Assembly: GCF_004310325.1 (NCBI RefSeq)
Contig: NZ_SIRT01000010.1
Coordinates: 99,942-163,941 of the forward strand
Direction of reading: 5' to 3'
Length of the DNA stretch: 64,000 nt
Source of the DNA: Hyunsoonleella flava
GTDB lineage: Bacteria > Bacteroidota > Bacteroidia > Flavobacteriales > Flavobacteriaceae
Shown: piece after piece, positions 18,045 to 26,909 of the stretch
Layout: each line of letters begins with the position of its first letter
Numbering within the stretch: position 1 is the stretch's first letter
The notes under the pieces: model-generated
Databases searched by the model: none
What the model saw: only the letters and a program-made list of their open reading frames with translations
What the model was told of the DNA's origin: nothing
Position numbers and translations under genes: made by a program

Positions 18045-18137
18045 GGGCGTTACCCTCCTTAGGTCGGGTCGGGCTTTCACTACTCAATCCCTCCTTCGTC
18101 GGGGATTTTAAACATACCGTTCTATCCCTAACGCGGG
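18045..18137 (-). repeat. Structured intergenic repeat, copy A
   Basis: Read on the minus strand it starts CCCGCGTTAGGGATAGAACGG and ends GGGTAACGCCC. The outer stem GCGTTA/TAACGC and the conserved core GTGAAAGCCCGACCC match the copies at 28926, 43509 and 53796. The interior arms differ. It sits between batB and batC, with its CCCGCGTTAG end 43 bp after the batB stop. It is the shortest and most diverged copy. Confidence 0.8.
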
Positions 18138-18179
18138 CATACCAGCTAAAACCGAGGCTTTCCTTAAAACCCATCTCAT

Positions 18180-19217
18180 CTATAAGTTTTCATTAAATAA
18201 ATTCAACTTCTTTAACCATGCCGTTTTCCGCTCCAGTAAAAAGATGTCAAGTAACAAAAAGAAAATACCGAAACCCAAAAACCATTGAAACTGATCTTTA
18301 AAATCAGCAAATTGTTTGGCTTCAAATTCGGTTTTATCCATTTTGTTCAAAATCTCCCTTATATTTTCAACGACATCATTGGTGATTTTTCCGTTAATGT
18401 AGGCTCCATCTGCTTCTGCGGCGATACCTTTTAGAGTCTCTTCATTCAACTTTGTAATCACGGTTTCACCTTGATTATCCTTTTTATAACTTATAACTAC
18501 ACCATTTCTTTTTAGAGGAATTGGGCCTCCTTTTACATCACCAACCCCAATAGTAAAAATGCGGATACCCTCTTCATTGGCATCTTCAGCAACATCAATA
18601 GCAGCTTCACTGTGGTCTTCCCCATCTGAAATAATTATTAGTACACGGTTGGTTTGCTCTTCGTCATCAAAATAAGTGGTTGCCAGTTTTATAGCCTCGT
18701 TAATCGCTGTTCCTTGCGACGACAACATATCGGTATTCATATTGTTTAGGAACATTTTTGCAGAAGCATAGTCGGTTGTTATCGGCAACTGCGGAAATGC
18801 TTTACCTGCATAAGCAATAATCCCAACGCGGTCGCTGGCTAAATTATTGATGATCTGCGTTACCAATTGTTTTGCTTTTTCCAATCGGTTTGGTGCAATA
18901 TCTTCAGCCAACATACTTTTAGAAACATCAACCGCAAATACAATATCAACACCTTCACGCTTCACAGTTTCTAGCTTAGTTCCAATTTTTGGGTTTACCA
19001 TAGCTATGGTTAAGCACAGAAACGCTAAACATAACAAAGCAATTTTTAAAACCGATTTAAAAACCGATTTATCAGGGCTTAGTTTTTTCAGCAACTCCTT
19101 ATCGGCAAATTTCTTTTGTGTTCTATATTTCCAAAATTGAAGCACCAAAAAGAATAGGACGATTACTGGAATAATTCCCAGCGTCCAAAACCATATTTTT
19201 TCATCTAATTGATACAT
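18180..19217 (-). CDS. batB: BatB, von Willebrand factor A membrane protein
   Basis: 345 residues. Two N-terminal membrane segments (about 10-27 and 58-76), a periplasmic or exposed vWFA domain at about 88-290 with an intact MIDAS motif (VDVSKSM) and the BatA/BatB-type APNRLEKAK sequence, and a final membrane helix at about 315-333. The metal-ion-dependent adhesion site suggests protein-protein binding. Paralogue of batA, the next gene upstream. Confidence 0.9.
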   Translation of the reverse strand: MYQLDEKIWFWTLGIIPVIVLFFLVLQFWKYRTQKKFADKELLKKLSPDKSVFKSVLKIALLCLAFLCLTIAMVNPKIGTKLETVKREGVDIVFAVDVSKSMLAEDIAPNRLEKAKQLVTQIINNLASDRVGIIAYAGKAFPQLPITTDYASAKMFLNNMNTDMLSSQGTAINEAIKLATTYFDDEEQTNRVLIIISDGEDHSEAAIDVAEDANEEGIRIFTIGVGDVKGGPIPLKRNGVVISYKKDNQGETVITKLNEETLKGIAAEADGAYINGKITNDVVENIREILNKMDKTEFEAKQFADFKDQFQWFLGFGIFFLLLDIFLLERKTAWLKKLNLFNENL

Positions 19218-19220
19218 ATT

Positions 19221-19259
19221 TCAGTCTCAGTATTCAGTGGCAGTTTACAGTTAGGATTC
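19221..19259. repeat. Degenerate CAGT heptad repeat
   Basis: Five CAGT units spaced about 6-7 bases apart (for example CAGTCTCAGTATTCAGTGG) lie in the batA-batB spacer. A longer set is at 22883-22994. Confidence 0.6.
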
Positions 19260-19307
19260 AAACCTAATTAACCACCTTTTTATTTATTTTAAATTATTAT
19301 TATAAAA

Positions 19308-19330
19308 TTTCCGCCTTCGCGAAAATGACA
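19308..19330. repeat. Short REP-like palindrome with ATGACA tag
   Basis: TTTCCGCcttcGCGAAAA is followed by ATGACA. It is one of several related imperfect hairpins in this window that share the ATGACA flank. Confidence 0.55.
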
Positions 19331-19335
19331 AAAAC

Positions 19336-20343
19336 TTATACAAAACTTCTAAAAACAGTAAATCTCAACAGTAACTCTAGCAGCAACAATAATCCTGCTA
19401 GCAGCACTAACGGTCTGTATTTTTCTTCGTAATTGTAAAATTTAAATTCCTCAATTTCTGTTTTTTCTAACTTGTTTATTTCCTCATAAATAGCTTCTAA
19501 CTTTTCATTGTTCGTGGCCCTAAAATATTTACCTCCGGTGGCATCGGCTATTTCTTTAAGCAGTTCTTCATCTATTTCAACTTGAATTCTACCATACTGA
19601 AAACGCCCTGTCCTGGAATCAATCGCAACTGGCGATAACGCCATACCATTTGTTCCCAAACCAATAGTATAGGTTTTTATACCATATTCTACTGCCAGTT
19701 CACTTGCTGTTCTCGGGTCAATAAATCCTGTATTGTTCACACCATCGGTTAACAAAATGATAACTTTACTTTGGGCTTTGCTATCTTTCAATCTGTTTAC
19801 CGAAGTAGCCAAACCCATACCGATGGCAGTCCCGCCTTCAATAATAGTATTGTACTTTATACTTTTTAAGGACCGTAATACAATAGCCTTATCACTGGTA
19901 ATTGGTGTTTTGGTATAGCTTTCCCCTGCGTATTCCACAAGACCAATTCGGTCGTTAGGCCTTCCTTTTATAAACTCTGAAGCTACATCTTTTAGAGCCT
20001 CTAATCGATTTGGACTTAAATCTTTCGCCAACATACTTGCCGAAACGTCAATAGCCATCACTATATCAATCCCTCTGGTAGTTTTAGTTTTGCTGGACAC
20101 ATCTACAGTTTGTGGTCTTGCCAAAGCTGTAATTAATAATGCCAATGCCAAGAGTCGTAATACAAAAAGAAAATGTCTCAATTTTGGCAACCATGAATTG
20201 GTAACCTTGAACCCTTTTAAACTTGATATTTTCAGTTCTGCGGTTTGCTTTTTGTTTTTGAAAATATACCACGCAATAGCAACTGGCAATAACAGTAGCA
20301 ACCAAAACAATTCTTTATTTAAAAACTGAATTCCCTCTAGCAT
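19336..20343 (-). CDS. batA: BatA, von Willebrand factor A membrane protein
   Basis: 335 residues. An N-terminal hydrophobic segment (ELFWLLLLLPVAIAWYIF), a second near 58-76, a vWFA domain at about 90-290 with an intact MIDAS (IDVSASM) and SPNRLEALK, and a C-terminal membrane helix (about 310-330). Its ATG overlaps the stop of the upstream BatD-like gene (20343 shared), indicating coupled translation. Confidence 0.9.
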   Translation of the reverse strand: MLEGIQFLNKELFWLLLLLPVAIAWYIFKNKKQTAELKISSLKGFKVTNSWLPKLRHFLFVLRLLALALLITALARPQTVDVSSKTKTTRGIDIVMAIDVSASMLAKDLSPNRLEALKDVASEFIKGRPNDRIGLVEYAGESYTKTPITSDKAIVLRSLKSIKYNTIIEGGTAIGMGLATSVNRLKDSKAQSKVIILLTDGVNNTGFIDPRTASELAVEYGIKTYTIGLGTNGMALSPVAIDSRTGRFQYGRIQVEIDEELLKEIADATGGKYFRATNNEKLEAIYEEINKLEKTEIEEFKFYNYEEKYRPLVLLAGLLLLLELLLRFTVFRSFV

Positions 20344-21980
20344 TATTCCTCCTCATTTTTAAGTTCAACAGAATTTACTATTCTCTCAACCACATCTTTG
20401 GCGTAAGTATCATTAGGATATGTTATTATTATTTGCTGTAATACGTTTTGAGACAAAAATTGTAATAAGACATAATTGCCATCTTGCTCTTTTTTAGTCA
20501 GCAAATCACTTGCAGTTAGCGTACCATAGGTTTTTAACCCTTCTGCTCCATTAGGTGTTGTAAATTTGTCTCTAAATACAGTAATATTTTTTGCCCCCTG
20601 AGACTCCATACCCTTTATGCTACCTTCCGAAACCTGTTCTAGCTCGATTTTATTTTTGTTTGAACTAGGGAATGTTGTGGTACTTACGGAAACACTAAAA
20701 ACATCTATCAATGTTCCATATACAAAAGTGGTAGTTTTCACCTTACCTTTTACCTCATCTGGCACTGGCAGTTCAACACGTTTTAAAACTCTTGGTGTAG
20801 AAATGGTTATTGGCGGTACACCGTATTGACTTGTAACCCAATCGCCTTCCAATAGTTCTTTACTTTCGTGACCTACAATGGTGTCCTTTACATAATCAAA
20901 ACCGTATTTTAAGGAAAACCCTGTTAATGCGGCAAGTAGCAGAAACACGCTAATTCCAACTGTTAACCAAATCTTTTTACGCTGCTTTTTGCGCTCTTGC
21001 TCTTCACGATATTGCTCATCTAAAAGCTTTTCTTCTTCAGTAGGCTCTGGCAATACCTCTTTTACATGGTCAATTTCTGCATCTATGGTTTTTCTGTCCA
21101 ATTCAGCTAAAGCCACATCTGGTGCCGACTTTGCAAATTTCACCAAATCGGCTCTTCTTAAAATGCTTTCTAAGTTCTTTATTGTTTCAGCACTTAAATC
21201 AATTTGGTTACCATCTTTTAATAAGCGCAGCTTACTTATCAATTCATCCGTAGTACTCTCTAAGGAATGGTCATACACCTTTTCATCTAAATATTTACGA
21301 ATAATCAGTGTTAATTCTGAATAGTAATCTTTCAACTGTTGATGTTCTAAATAATGACTTTCATCCAGCTTTTGTAATGCCAATTTTGCTCTATCATAAG
21401 GTGGCAGTAAGGCAATTTTTTCTTCTTCAGTAAGTGGTTTTTGTCGCCATATAAACCACCATAAAGCTGCTGCAATCACACCAATCACCAAAAGTGTTAT
21501 CAGCAAATATTTCCACCAATTACCACCACGCTTCTTTACTTCGATAATAGGTTTTATGTCATAAAGCCCCTGTTTGGTAGTATCTACTTCAATATTTCTT
21601 ACTTCAACCTTTAAGGAATCAGTAAAAAATGTATTGTCGCCAACTATTATTTTTTGACGTGGAATAGTGTAAGCACCAGAATCAAACTGCGTTAAACCAT
21701 ATTTTTTTATTAAGTTGAATTTGTCTTGGTTCGTTACCGTATCTATAGGATAAGACTCAATCATCTCTAAGGGACTAAAGGTTTGCCCTTCTGGAAATAC
21801 TACTAAACTTGTTGTATCAGTTTCAACTTGAATGTTATAGGTAATTTGTTCTCCAATTTTTATGGAGGTAGAATCGATGGACGATGTAACTTGGGCGAAA
21901 GAGAAAAAAGAAAACTGGATAAAAAGAAAAGAAAAAATAACCGACAACGGAAGACCGAAGACAGTGTATTTAGCTTTCAT
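20343..21980 (-). CDS. BatD-like/DUF4381-type envelope protein of the Bat operon
   Basis: 545 residues from ATG 21980 (an in-frame start at 22001 adds seven residues before the signal peptide). Signal sequence (FLFIQFSFFSFAQ), a periplasmic Ig-like domain to about residue 145, a membrane helix at about 160-182 (WWKYLLITLLVIGVIAAALW), a cytoplasmic helical DUF4381-type region (SELTLIIRKYLDEKVYDHSL) to about 325, a second membrane helix (337-357), and a C-terminal globular domain of about 180 residues. The last domain is unusual for the short DUF4381 proteins of other phyla but is seen in the Bat loci of Bacteroidota. The exact family name is uncertain. Confidence 0.75.
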   Translation of the reverse strand: MKAKYTVFGLPLSVIFSFLFIQFSFFSFAQVTSSIDSTSIKIGEQITYNIQVETDTTSLVVFPEGQTFSPLEMIESYPIDTVTNQDKFNLIKKYGLTQFDSGAYTIPRQKIIVGDNTFFTDSLKVEVRNIEVDTTKQGLYDIKPIIEVKKRGGNWWKYLLITLLVIGVIAAALWWFIWRQKPLTEEEKIALLPPYDRAKLALQKLDESHYLEHQQLKDYYSELTLIIRKYLDEKVYDHSLESTTDELISKLRLLKDGNQIDLSAETIKNLESILRRADLVKFAKSAPDVALAELDRKTIDAEIDHVKEVLPEPTEEEKLLDEQYREEQERKKQRKKIWLTVGISVFLLLAALTGFSLKYGFDYVKDTIVGHESKELLEGDWVTSQYGVPPITISTPRVLKRVELPVPDEVKGKVKTTTFVYGTLIDVFSVSVSTTTFPSSNKNKIELEQVSEGSIKGMESQGAKNITVFRDKFTTPNGAEGLKTYGTLTASDLLTKKEQDGNYVLLQFLSQNVLQQIIITYPNDTYAKDVVERIVNSVELKNEEE

Positions 21981-22015
21981 AAATCGTAATTCGTTACTCA
22001 TAAATCGTTAATCCT

Positions 22016-22882
22016 TTATCCTCTTCGTTTAAAATAACCCAACAGCTTTTTCACGTAGCTTTCATCAACCCTACAATCAATAACACCAGCTCCAGAGCGT
22101 GAAAACGTTTCTTTAAAATAATTCACTTTATCCCTGTAAAACTTAGCGTAATTTTGACGCACCTTTTTTGATGTGGTGTTTACCAACATTAATTCCCCCG
22201 TTTCCTCATCCTGCATTTGTACCACACCAAGATTTGGGATGTCTTCCTCGCGCTTATCATAAACCCTTATTCCTGTAACATCATGCTTTCCAGACACTAT
22301 TTTCATAGTGCGCTCATAATCATCTGCAATAAAATCAGACAATACAAACACAATTGCTTTTTTCTTCATTACATTGGTTAAAAACTTCAATGCTTCCGCA
22401 ATATTGGTTTGTTTACTTTCTGGCTTAAACTCAATCAACTCACGAATAATACGTAATACATGCGAGCGTCCTTTTTTAGGCGGAATGTATAATTCTATTT
22501 GGTCTGAAAACAAAATCAGACCTATTTTATCATTATTCTGCGTTGCTGAAAATGCTAAAGTTGCCGCAATTTCAGTAACGACTTCATTTTTAAATTGCTG
22601 TTCTGTACCAAATAACTCCGAACCTGAAATATCCACCATTAACATCATGGTCAATTCCCGTTCCTCTTCAAAAACTTTCACAAAAGGTTCGCTGTAACGT
22701 GCAGTAACGTTCCAATCTATATTTCTAACGTCATCTCCAAATTGATACTGTCGTACTTCACTAAAGGTCATACCACGCCCTTTGAAGGTAGAATGGTATT
22801 CGCCTCCAAAAATATGATCAGACAACCGTCGTGTCTTAATCTCAATTTTGCGTACTTTCTTTAGTAATTCTTTAGTATCCAT
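22016..22882 (-). CDS. DUF58 domain protein
   Basis: 288 residues, cytoplasmic, no membrane segment. Carries the DUF58 signature (GRGMTFSEVRQYQFGDDVRN, then IDWNVTAR) at about residues 35-62 and a degenerate vWFA fold with VDISGSELFG near 93. DUF58 proteins are constant partners of MoxR ATPases and Bat vWFA proteins. It lies between moxR and the BatD-like gene. Confidence 0.9.
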   Translation of the reverse strand: MDTKELLKKVRKIEIKTRRLSDHIFGGEYHSTFKGRGMTFSEVRQYQFGDDVRNIDWNVTARYSEPFVKVFEEERELTMMLMVDISGSELFGTEQQFKNEVVTEIAATLAFSATQNNDKIGLILFSDQIELYIPPKKGRSHVLRIIRELIEFKPESKQTNIAEALKFLTNVMKKKAIVFVLSDFIADDYERTMKIVSGKHDVTGIRVYDKREEDIPNLGVVQMQDEETGELMLVNTTSKKVRQNYAKFYRDKVNYFKETFSRSGAGVIDCRVDESYVKKLLGYFKRRG

Positions 22883-22994
22883 CTATTCAGTAAACAGTTT
22901 TCAGTCTCAGTTTTCAGTTAGCATTAAACCGTTGAGTCATTTAGTATGCAGCAGAGTAAGCAACTGCCTACTGCCACTGCGCACTGTGAACTAT
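22883..22994. repeat. Degenerate CAGT heptad repeat in the moxR-DUF58 spacer
   Basis: On the plus strand CAGT recurs with a period of about 7 (CAGTAAACAGTTTTCAGTCT and further). On the minus strand there is a second block (CAGTGCGCAGTGGCAGTAGG). Together they make up most of the 112-bp spacer, and the same motif is in the batA-batB spacer. Confidence 0.65.
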
Positions 22995-23999
22995 TTAAGG
23001 TACTTCTATCTCGTTTACAATTTTGTTTATGATGTCTTCTGAAGTTACATTTTCAGCTTCGGCTTCGTAAGTAATGCCTATTCTATGGCGTAACACATCA
23101 TGAACCACGGCGCGAACATCCTCTGGAATAACATAACCACGGCGCTTAATAAATGCATAGCACTTTGCTACAGTAGCCAAATTGATGCTACCACGAGGCG
23201 ACGCTCCAAAAGAAATAAGTGGTTTTAAATCGGTAAGTCTATATTTTTCAGGATATCTAGTAGCAAATATGATATCCAAAATGTATTTCTCAATTTTTTC
23301 ATCCATGTACACATCTCTCACTGCTTCTTGAGCAGTTAGAATTTGCTTTAAGGACACTACTGGATTCACTTTTTCAAAAGCACCTTTTAAATTGGCGCGG
23401 ATAATCATTTGCTCTTCATCCAATTTTGGATAATCGATTACCGTTTTCAACATAAAACGGTCTACCTGCGCCTCTGGCAATGGGTAAGTTCCTTCTTGTT
23501 CCACTGGGTTTTGCGTTGCCATTACTAAAAATGGCTTGTCTAAGACAAATGTTTCATCACCAATGGTAACTTGCTTTTCCTGCATAGCCTCGAGTAATGC
23601 CGACTGCACTTTGGCCGGTGCACGGTTTATCTCATCTGCCAGAACAAAATTGGCAAAAATTGGTCCTTTTTTGATGGAGAAATCGTTCTCCTTCATGTTG
23701 TAAATCAGTGTACCAGTAACATCGGCTGGTAATAAATCTGGGGTAAACTGTATTCTACTAAAACTCCCATCAACCGCCTGCGCCAAAGTATTTATCGCTA
23801 AAGTTTTCGCTAAACCAGGAACACCTTCAAGCAGAATATGCCCTTGCCCTAAAAGCCCTATCAATAGGCGCTCTACCATGTGTTTTTGCCCAACAATAAC
23901 TTTGTTCATTTCTAAAGTTAGCAAATCTACAAAGGCACTTTCCTTCTCAATTTTCTCGTTTATAGACTTAATATCAATTGTACTGGTTTCTTCCATCAT
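22995..23999 (-). CDS. MoxR-family AAA+ ATPase
   Basis: 334 residues. Walker A EGVPGLAKT (about 58-66), Walker B VLADE (Asp122, Glu123), sensor 1 ATQNP, and the MoxR lid domain at the C-terminus (RGYVIPEDVRAVVHDVLRHR). MoxR proteins act as chaperone-like ATPases that mature or activate vWFA partners. First gene of the Bat operon; the promoter was not identified. No obvious gene is in the 239 bp upstream, apart from the terminator of the next gene. Confidence 0.92.
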   Translation of the reverse strand: MMEETSTIDIKSINEKIEKESAFVDLLTLEMNKVIVGQKHMVERLLIGLLGQGHILLEGVPGLAKTLAINTLAQAVDGSFSRIQFTPDLLPADVTGTLIYNMKENDFSIKKGPIFANFVLADEINRAPAKVQSALLEAMQEKQVTIGDETFVLDKPFLVMATQNPVEQEGTYPLPEAQVDRFMLKTVIDYPKLDEEQMIIRANLKGAFEKVNPVVSLKQILTAQEAVRDVYMDEKIEKYILDIIFATRYPEKYRLTDLKPLISFGASPRGSINLATVAKCYAFIKRRGYVIPEDVRAVVHDVLRHRIGITYEAEAENVTSEDIINKIVNEIEVP

Positions 24000-24182
24000 T
24001 TTTTAAGTTTAAGAGATCTATTTATCGCCATTTTTTTAAGCAATGCAAATTGTTAAAATTTTTATTTTAAAGCTGTTAAAAATAGGTTAAAAAAATGGGG
24101 CAAATATGATGAAACCTGACTTTAACCAATTATTATGATAAGATTTTCTTAATTAGAAGAAAGATGCGCGAAAAGTACTAAA

Positions 24183-24217
24183 AAGAAAAAGCAACACATT
24201 ACTGCATTGCTTCTTCT
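24183..24217 (-). terminator. Probable terminator of the DUF4382 gene
   Basis: Minus-strand hairpin AAGAAGCAA ... TTGCTTTTTCT (imperfect stem) runs into a T-rich tract, about 22 bp after the stop. Confidence 0.55.
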
Positions 24218-24238
24218 AATTTTTTTAATATTCAGTAT

Positions 24239-25339
24239 CTATTCCGCAACTAAGGTGATATCGATTACTTTTTCCTCCTCAGGTAATAATGTTACATCTA
24301 CTTCTTGAGTAATATATCCTGGGGCACTAAACGTGACTTTATAATCCCCTGGAGCAATATTTTCGATGCTGTAAGCGCCATCTGTAGCAGTGGAAACACT
24401 TGTGCTGTTAGTGTCGTTTAATGAAACCGAAGCCGTAATATCGCCCACTAAACCTGAAACTGTTCCCTTTATTGAAGCTGGTTTAAGACTTAACACGATG
24501 GTTTCATCAATTACTGTAATATCTCCTTTTGTTACGCTAACATCCTGCACTATAGTGTTGTCATAACCAGATGTTTCATCTTTAGGGGCTATTACCACAT
24601 CATAAGTCCCTTCAGGAACACCCCATAATGCAAATTTACCCATATCGTCAGTGTAAGCAGAAATCACAAAATCATCTTCTGTTTCTGGTGTTCCCATATC
24701 ATCTACTAAAACAGAAGCCATTGATGGCAAATCACTTGGACTAACCATACCCTGTATAATTCCAGAATTAACTTCTGCACTTGCATAAAGCACAGGCTTC
24801 AAAATGATGTTTCCTGAGTTTCCCGCAATTACAACAGATTTCTCAACATCAAAATCAAGAATAAAGTCATAGGCAAAACCTTCTTCAATTTGAGTATTTA
24901 CCTTCACTTTTAGTCCAGACTGCTGTCCACTTGGCGTCTTTAAATCAAAAGTTTCATCTTCATCATTCTCATCTTTTATTACAATGGTGTTCCCGTCACC
25001 TAAAACCAAACGCATTTGAGACAACTCACCTTCAGGGACAGGAAATCTATCCACTAAAACCTTGCTAAAACCTCCCGTAAAATCAAGTAAGTTTACTGTT
25101 CCGCTTTCAGCTTCTAAAGACATCCAACCATCATCGTCATTATTGTTATTATCCATTTTAATCATGACGTCAACAATTTCTACATTAACTTCCTCAAAAT
25201 CTCCAGGTGCATCTACTAATATCACAGAAATCCTTGGAGCCTCTGCACTTATTTTAGTAGATTCTGAATCATCACATGACAGGAAAAATGACAAAAACGT
25301 CAATAAAAGAAATACTTTGAAATACTTTGAAAATCTCAT
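24239..25339 (-). CDS. DUF4382 lipoprotein with carboxypeptidase-like regulatory repeats
   Basis: 366 residues. Lipoprotein signal (LLTFLSFFLSC, Cys near residue 22) followed by acidic DSEST. DUF4382 domain at about 38-180 (ISVILVDAPGDFEEVNVEIV, LVDRFPVPEGELSQMRLVLG). Two carboxypeptidase regulatory-like beta domains follow at about 195-285 (GMVSPSDLPSMASVLVDDMG) and 290-365 (IKGTVSGLVGDITASVSLND). Probably surface- or periplasm-exposed and outer-membrane anchored. Function of DUF4382 is unknown. Confidence 0.85.
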   Translation of the reverse strand: MRFSKYFKVFLLLTFLSFFLSCDDSESTKISAEAPRISVILVDAPGDFEEVNVEIVDVMIKMDNNNNDDDGWMSLEAESGTVNLLDFTGGFSKVLVDRFPVPEGELSQMRLVLGDGNTIVIKDENDEDETFDLKTPSGQQSGLKVKVNTQIEEGFAYDFILDFDVEKSVVIAGNSGNIILKPVLYASAEVNSGIIQGMVSPSDLPSMASVLVDDMGTPETEDDFVISAYTDDMGKFALWGVPEGTYDVVIAPKDETSGYDNTIVQDVSVTKGDITVIDETIVLSLKPASIKGTVSGLVGDITASVSLNDTNSTSVSTATDGAYSIENIAPGDYKVTFSAPGYITQEVDVTLLPEEEKVIDITLVAE

Positions 25340-25499
25340 ACTTTTTATTTTTTAATTTTAATGGTAATTACGTCAAAATTAAATATCTAGATGTCTAATG
25401 TCAACAAAACCAAATCAAAATGATAGTTTTCTAGTTAATATTTCGATGAACGGTAAACACTGATGACTTTTCCTTATTTTTAAAGTGAATAAAAATATA

Positions 25500-26255
25500 A
25501 TGATGACAAAAACAGCATTTATCACTGGAGCTACAAGCGGGATTGGAGAAGCTACCGCTTACGAATTTGCAAAACATGGCATAAAACTAGTGCTGTGTGG
25601 CAGACGATTACATCGCTTAAAAACTATTCAAGATGCATTGAGCAGACTGACTGATGTACATATTTTAAATTTTGATGTTAGAAACAGACAGGCAACCTTA
25701 GATGCTATTACTTCCTTACCAAAGGATTTTAGCAAGATTGATATTTTGATAAACAATGCTGGAAACGCCCATGGTTTAGACCCTATACAGGATGGCAGTT
25801 TAGATGATTGGGACGCTATGATGGACATCAATGTAAAAGGTTTATTGTACGTGAGTAAAGGGATTATTCCGCAAATGACCGAACGGAAATCTGGGCACAT
25901 CATCAATATTGGGTCTTCCGCAGGAAAGGAAGTATACCCCAAAGGCAACGTGTACTGCGGTAGTAAGCATGCCGTTTTGGCAATAACCGAAGGAATGCGT
26001 GTAGATTTGAATCCGTTTGGAATAAAAGTAAGCGCCATAAACCCAGGCTTGGTAGAAACGGAATTTTCCAAAGTACGCTTTAAAGGCGGAAAAGAGGCTG
26101 ACGGCGTTTATACAGGGTTTAAAGCATTACAGGCAAAGGATGTTGCTGAAGTGATTCATTTTGCAGTTACCCGACCAGCACATGTTAATATCGCAGATGT
26201 TTTAATGTTTTGTACGGCGCAGGCTAATAGTGTGACGGTGAAAAAGACAGTATGA
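25500..26255 (+). CDS. SDR family NAD(P)-dependent oxidoreductase (YdfG-like)
   Basis: About 251 residues from ATG 25500; a GTG at 25485 would add five residues and ATG 25503 is equally possible. Classical SDR: cofactor-binding GATSGIGEA at the N-terminus, NNAG, catalytic Ser in NIGSSAG and Tyr/Lys in YCGSK. The middle region (INPGLVETEFSKVRFKG) resembles YdfG, which oxidises L-allo-threonine, serine and 3-hydroxy acids with NADP+. Substrate is inferred by similarity only. The stop overlaps the next ATG (ATGA), so the HD gene is translationally coupled. Confidence 0.88.
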   Translation: MMTKTAFITGATSGIGEATAYEFAKHGIKLVLCGRRLHRLKTIQDALSRLTDVHILNFDVRNRQATLDAITSLPKDFSKIDILINNAGNAHGLDPIQDGSLDDWDAMMDINVKGLLYVSKGIIPQMTERKSGHIINIGSSAGKEVYPKGNVYCGSKHAVLAITEGMRVDLNPFGIKVSAINPGLVETEFSKVRFKGGKEADGVYTGFKALQAKDVAEVIHFAVTRPAHVNIADVLMFCTAQANSVTVKKTV

Positions 26256-26881
26256 CCAAAAACTTAAAAGATGAATGGAAACAACATTGCTTAAAAGTTT
26301 CAAATGATCTAGAATTGATTGAAAAGCTTTGGCTTGAGATAAAAAAGCAATATAGTTTAAAAATTCGCCATTATCACAACCTTATGCATCTTGAAAATAT
26401 GCTTACACATGCATATTCAATTCAAGATGAAATTAAGAATTGGCAGGCTTTTCTTTTTTCAATTTGGTATCACGATATCGTTTACAAACCAACTCGAAAA
26501 GATAATGAAGTGAAAAGTGCTGTTTTAGCTAAAATTAGACTAAAACAGTTAAATATTGATGAAAAAACCTCAAAAATCATTCAAAAACTAATCATTTCTA
26601 CCAAAAATCATAAAATTAATTTGACTGAAAACAACGATAATGCTTTTCTTTTAGATATTGATTTATCTATCTTAGGAAGCGATTGGAATACTTATAAAAA
26701 TTATATTCAGAATATAAGAAAGGAGTATTCTATTTACCCTAGCTTTATGTATCGTAAAGGAAGGAAAAAAGTATTGTATCATTTTCTAGAACGTGAATCG
26801 TTGTACTTTACTGAGATATTTCAGAATAAATATGAAGAACAAGCCCGAAAAAATTTAGTCAAAGAAATTGAATTACTTTAA
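26252..26881 (+). CDS. Predicted HD-superfamily metal-dependent phosphohydrolase (COG4339 type)
   Basis: 209 residues, soluble. Metal-binding motifs are present: HYHNLMHLENML near residue 39 and WYHDIVYKPTRKDNE near 70, the His/His-Asp pattern of the small HD hydrolase family. Later blocks (LLDIDLSILGSDWNTYKNYI, FMYRKGRKKVLYHFLER) are also typical. Natural substrate unknown. Starts inside the stop of the SDR gene. Confidence 0.85.
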   Translation: MTKNLKDEWKQHCLKVSNDLELIEKLWLEIKKQYSLKIRHYHNLMHLENMLTHAYSIQDEIKNWQAFLFSIWYHDIVYKPTRKDNEVKSAVLAKIRLKQLNIDEKTSKIIQKLIISTKNHKINLTENNDNAFLLDIDLSILGSDWNTYKNYIQNIRKEYSIYPSFMYRKGRKKVLYHFLERESLYFTEIFQNKYEEQARKNLVKEIELL

Positions 26882-26886
26882 ATAGA

Positions 26887-26909
26887 TTCCTGCCTTTGCA
26901 GGAATGACA
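26887..26909. repeat. Short REP-like palindrome with ATGACA tag
   Basis: TTCCTGC-cttt-GCAGGAA, a perfect 7-bp hairpin, followed by the TGACA tag. The first possible ATG of the next gene (26904) is its last base plus TG. Confidence 0.65.

Noticed and set aside
18045..18137. Hammerhead-type self-cleaving ribozyme in the structured repeat family
   Set aside because: A GAAA is present near the junction but the CUGAUGA core is absent in all four copies, so a hammerhead is not supported.
22883..22994. CRISPR-like repeat array
   Set aside because: The repeating unit is a degenerate 7-mer with no spacers of constant length and no cas genes anywhere in the window.
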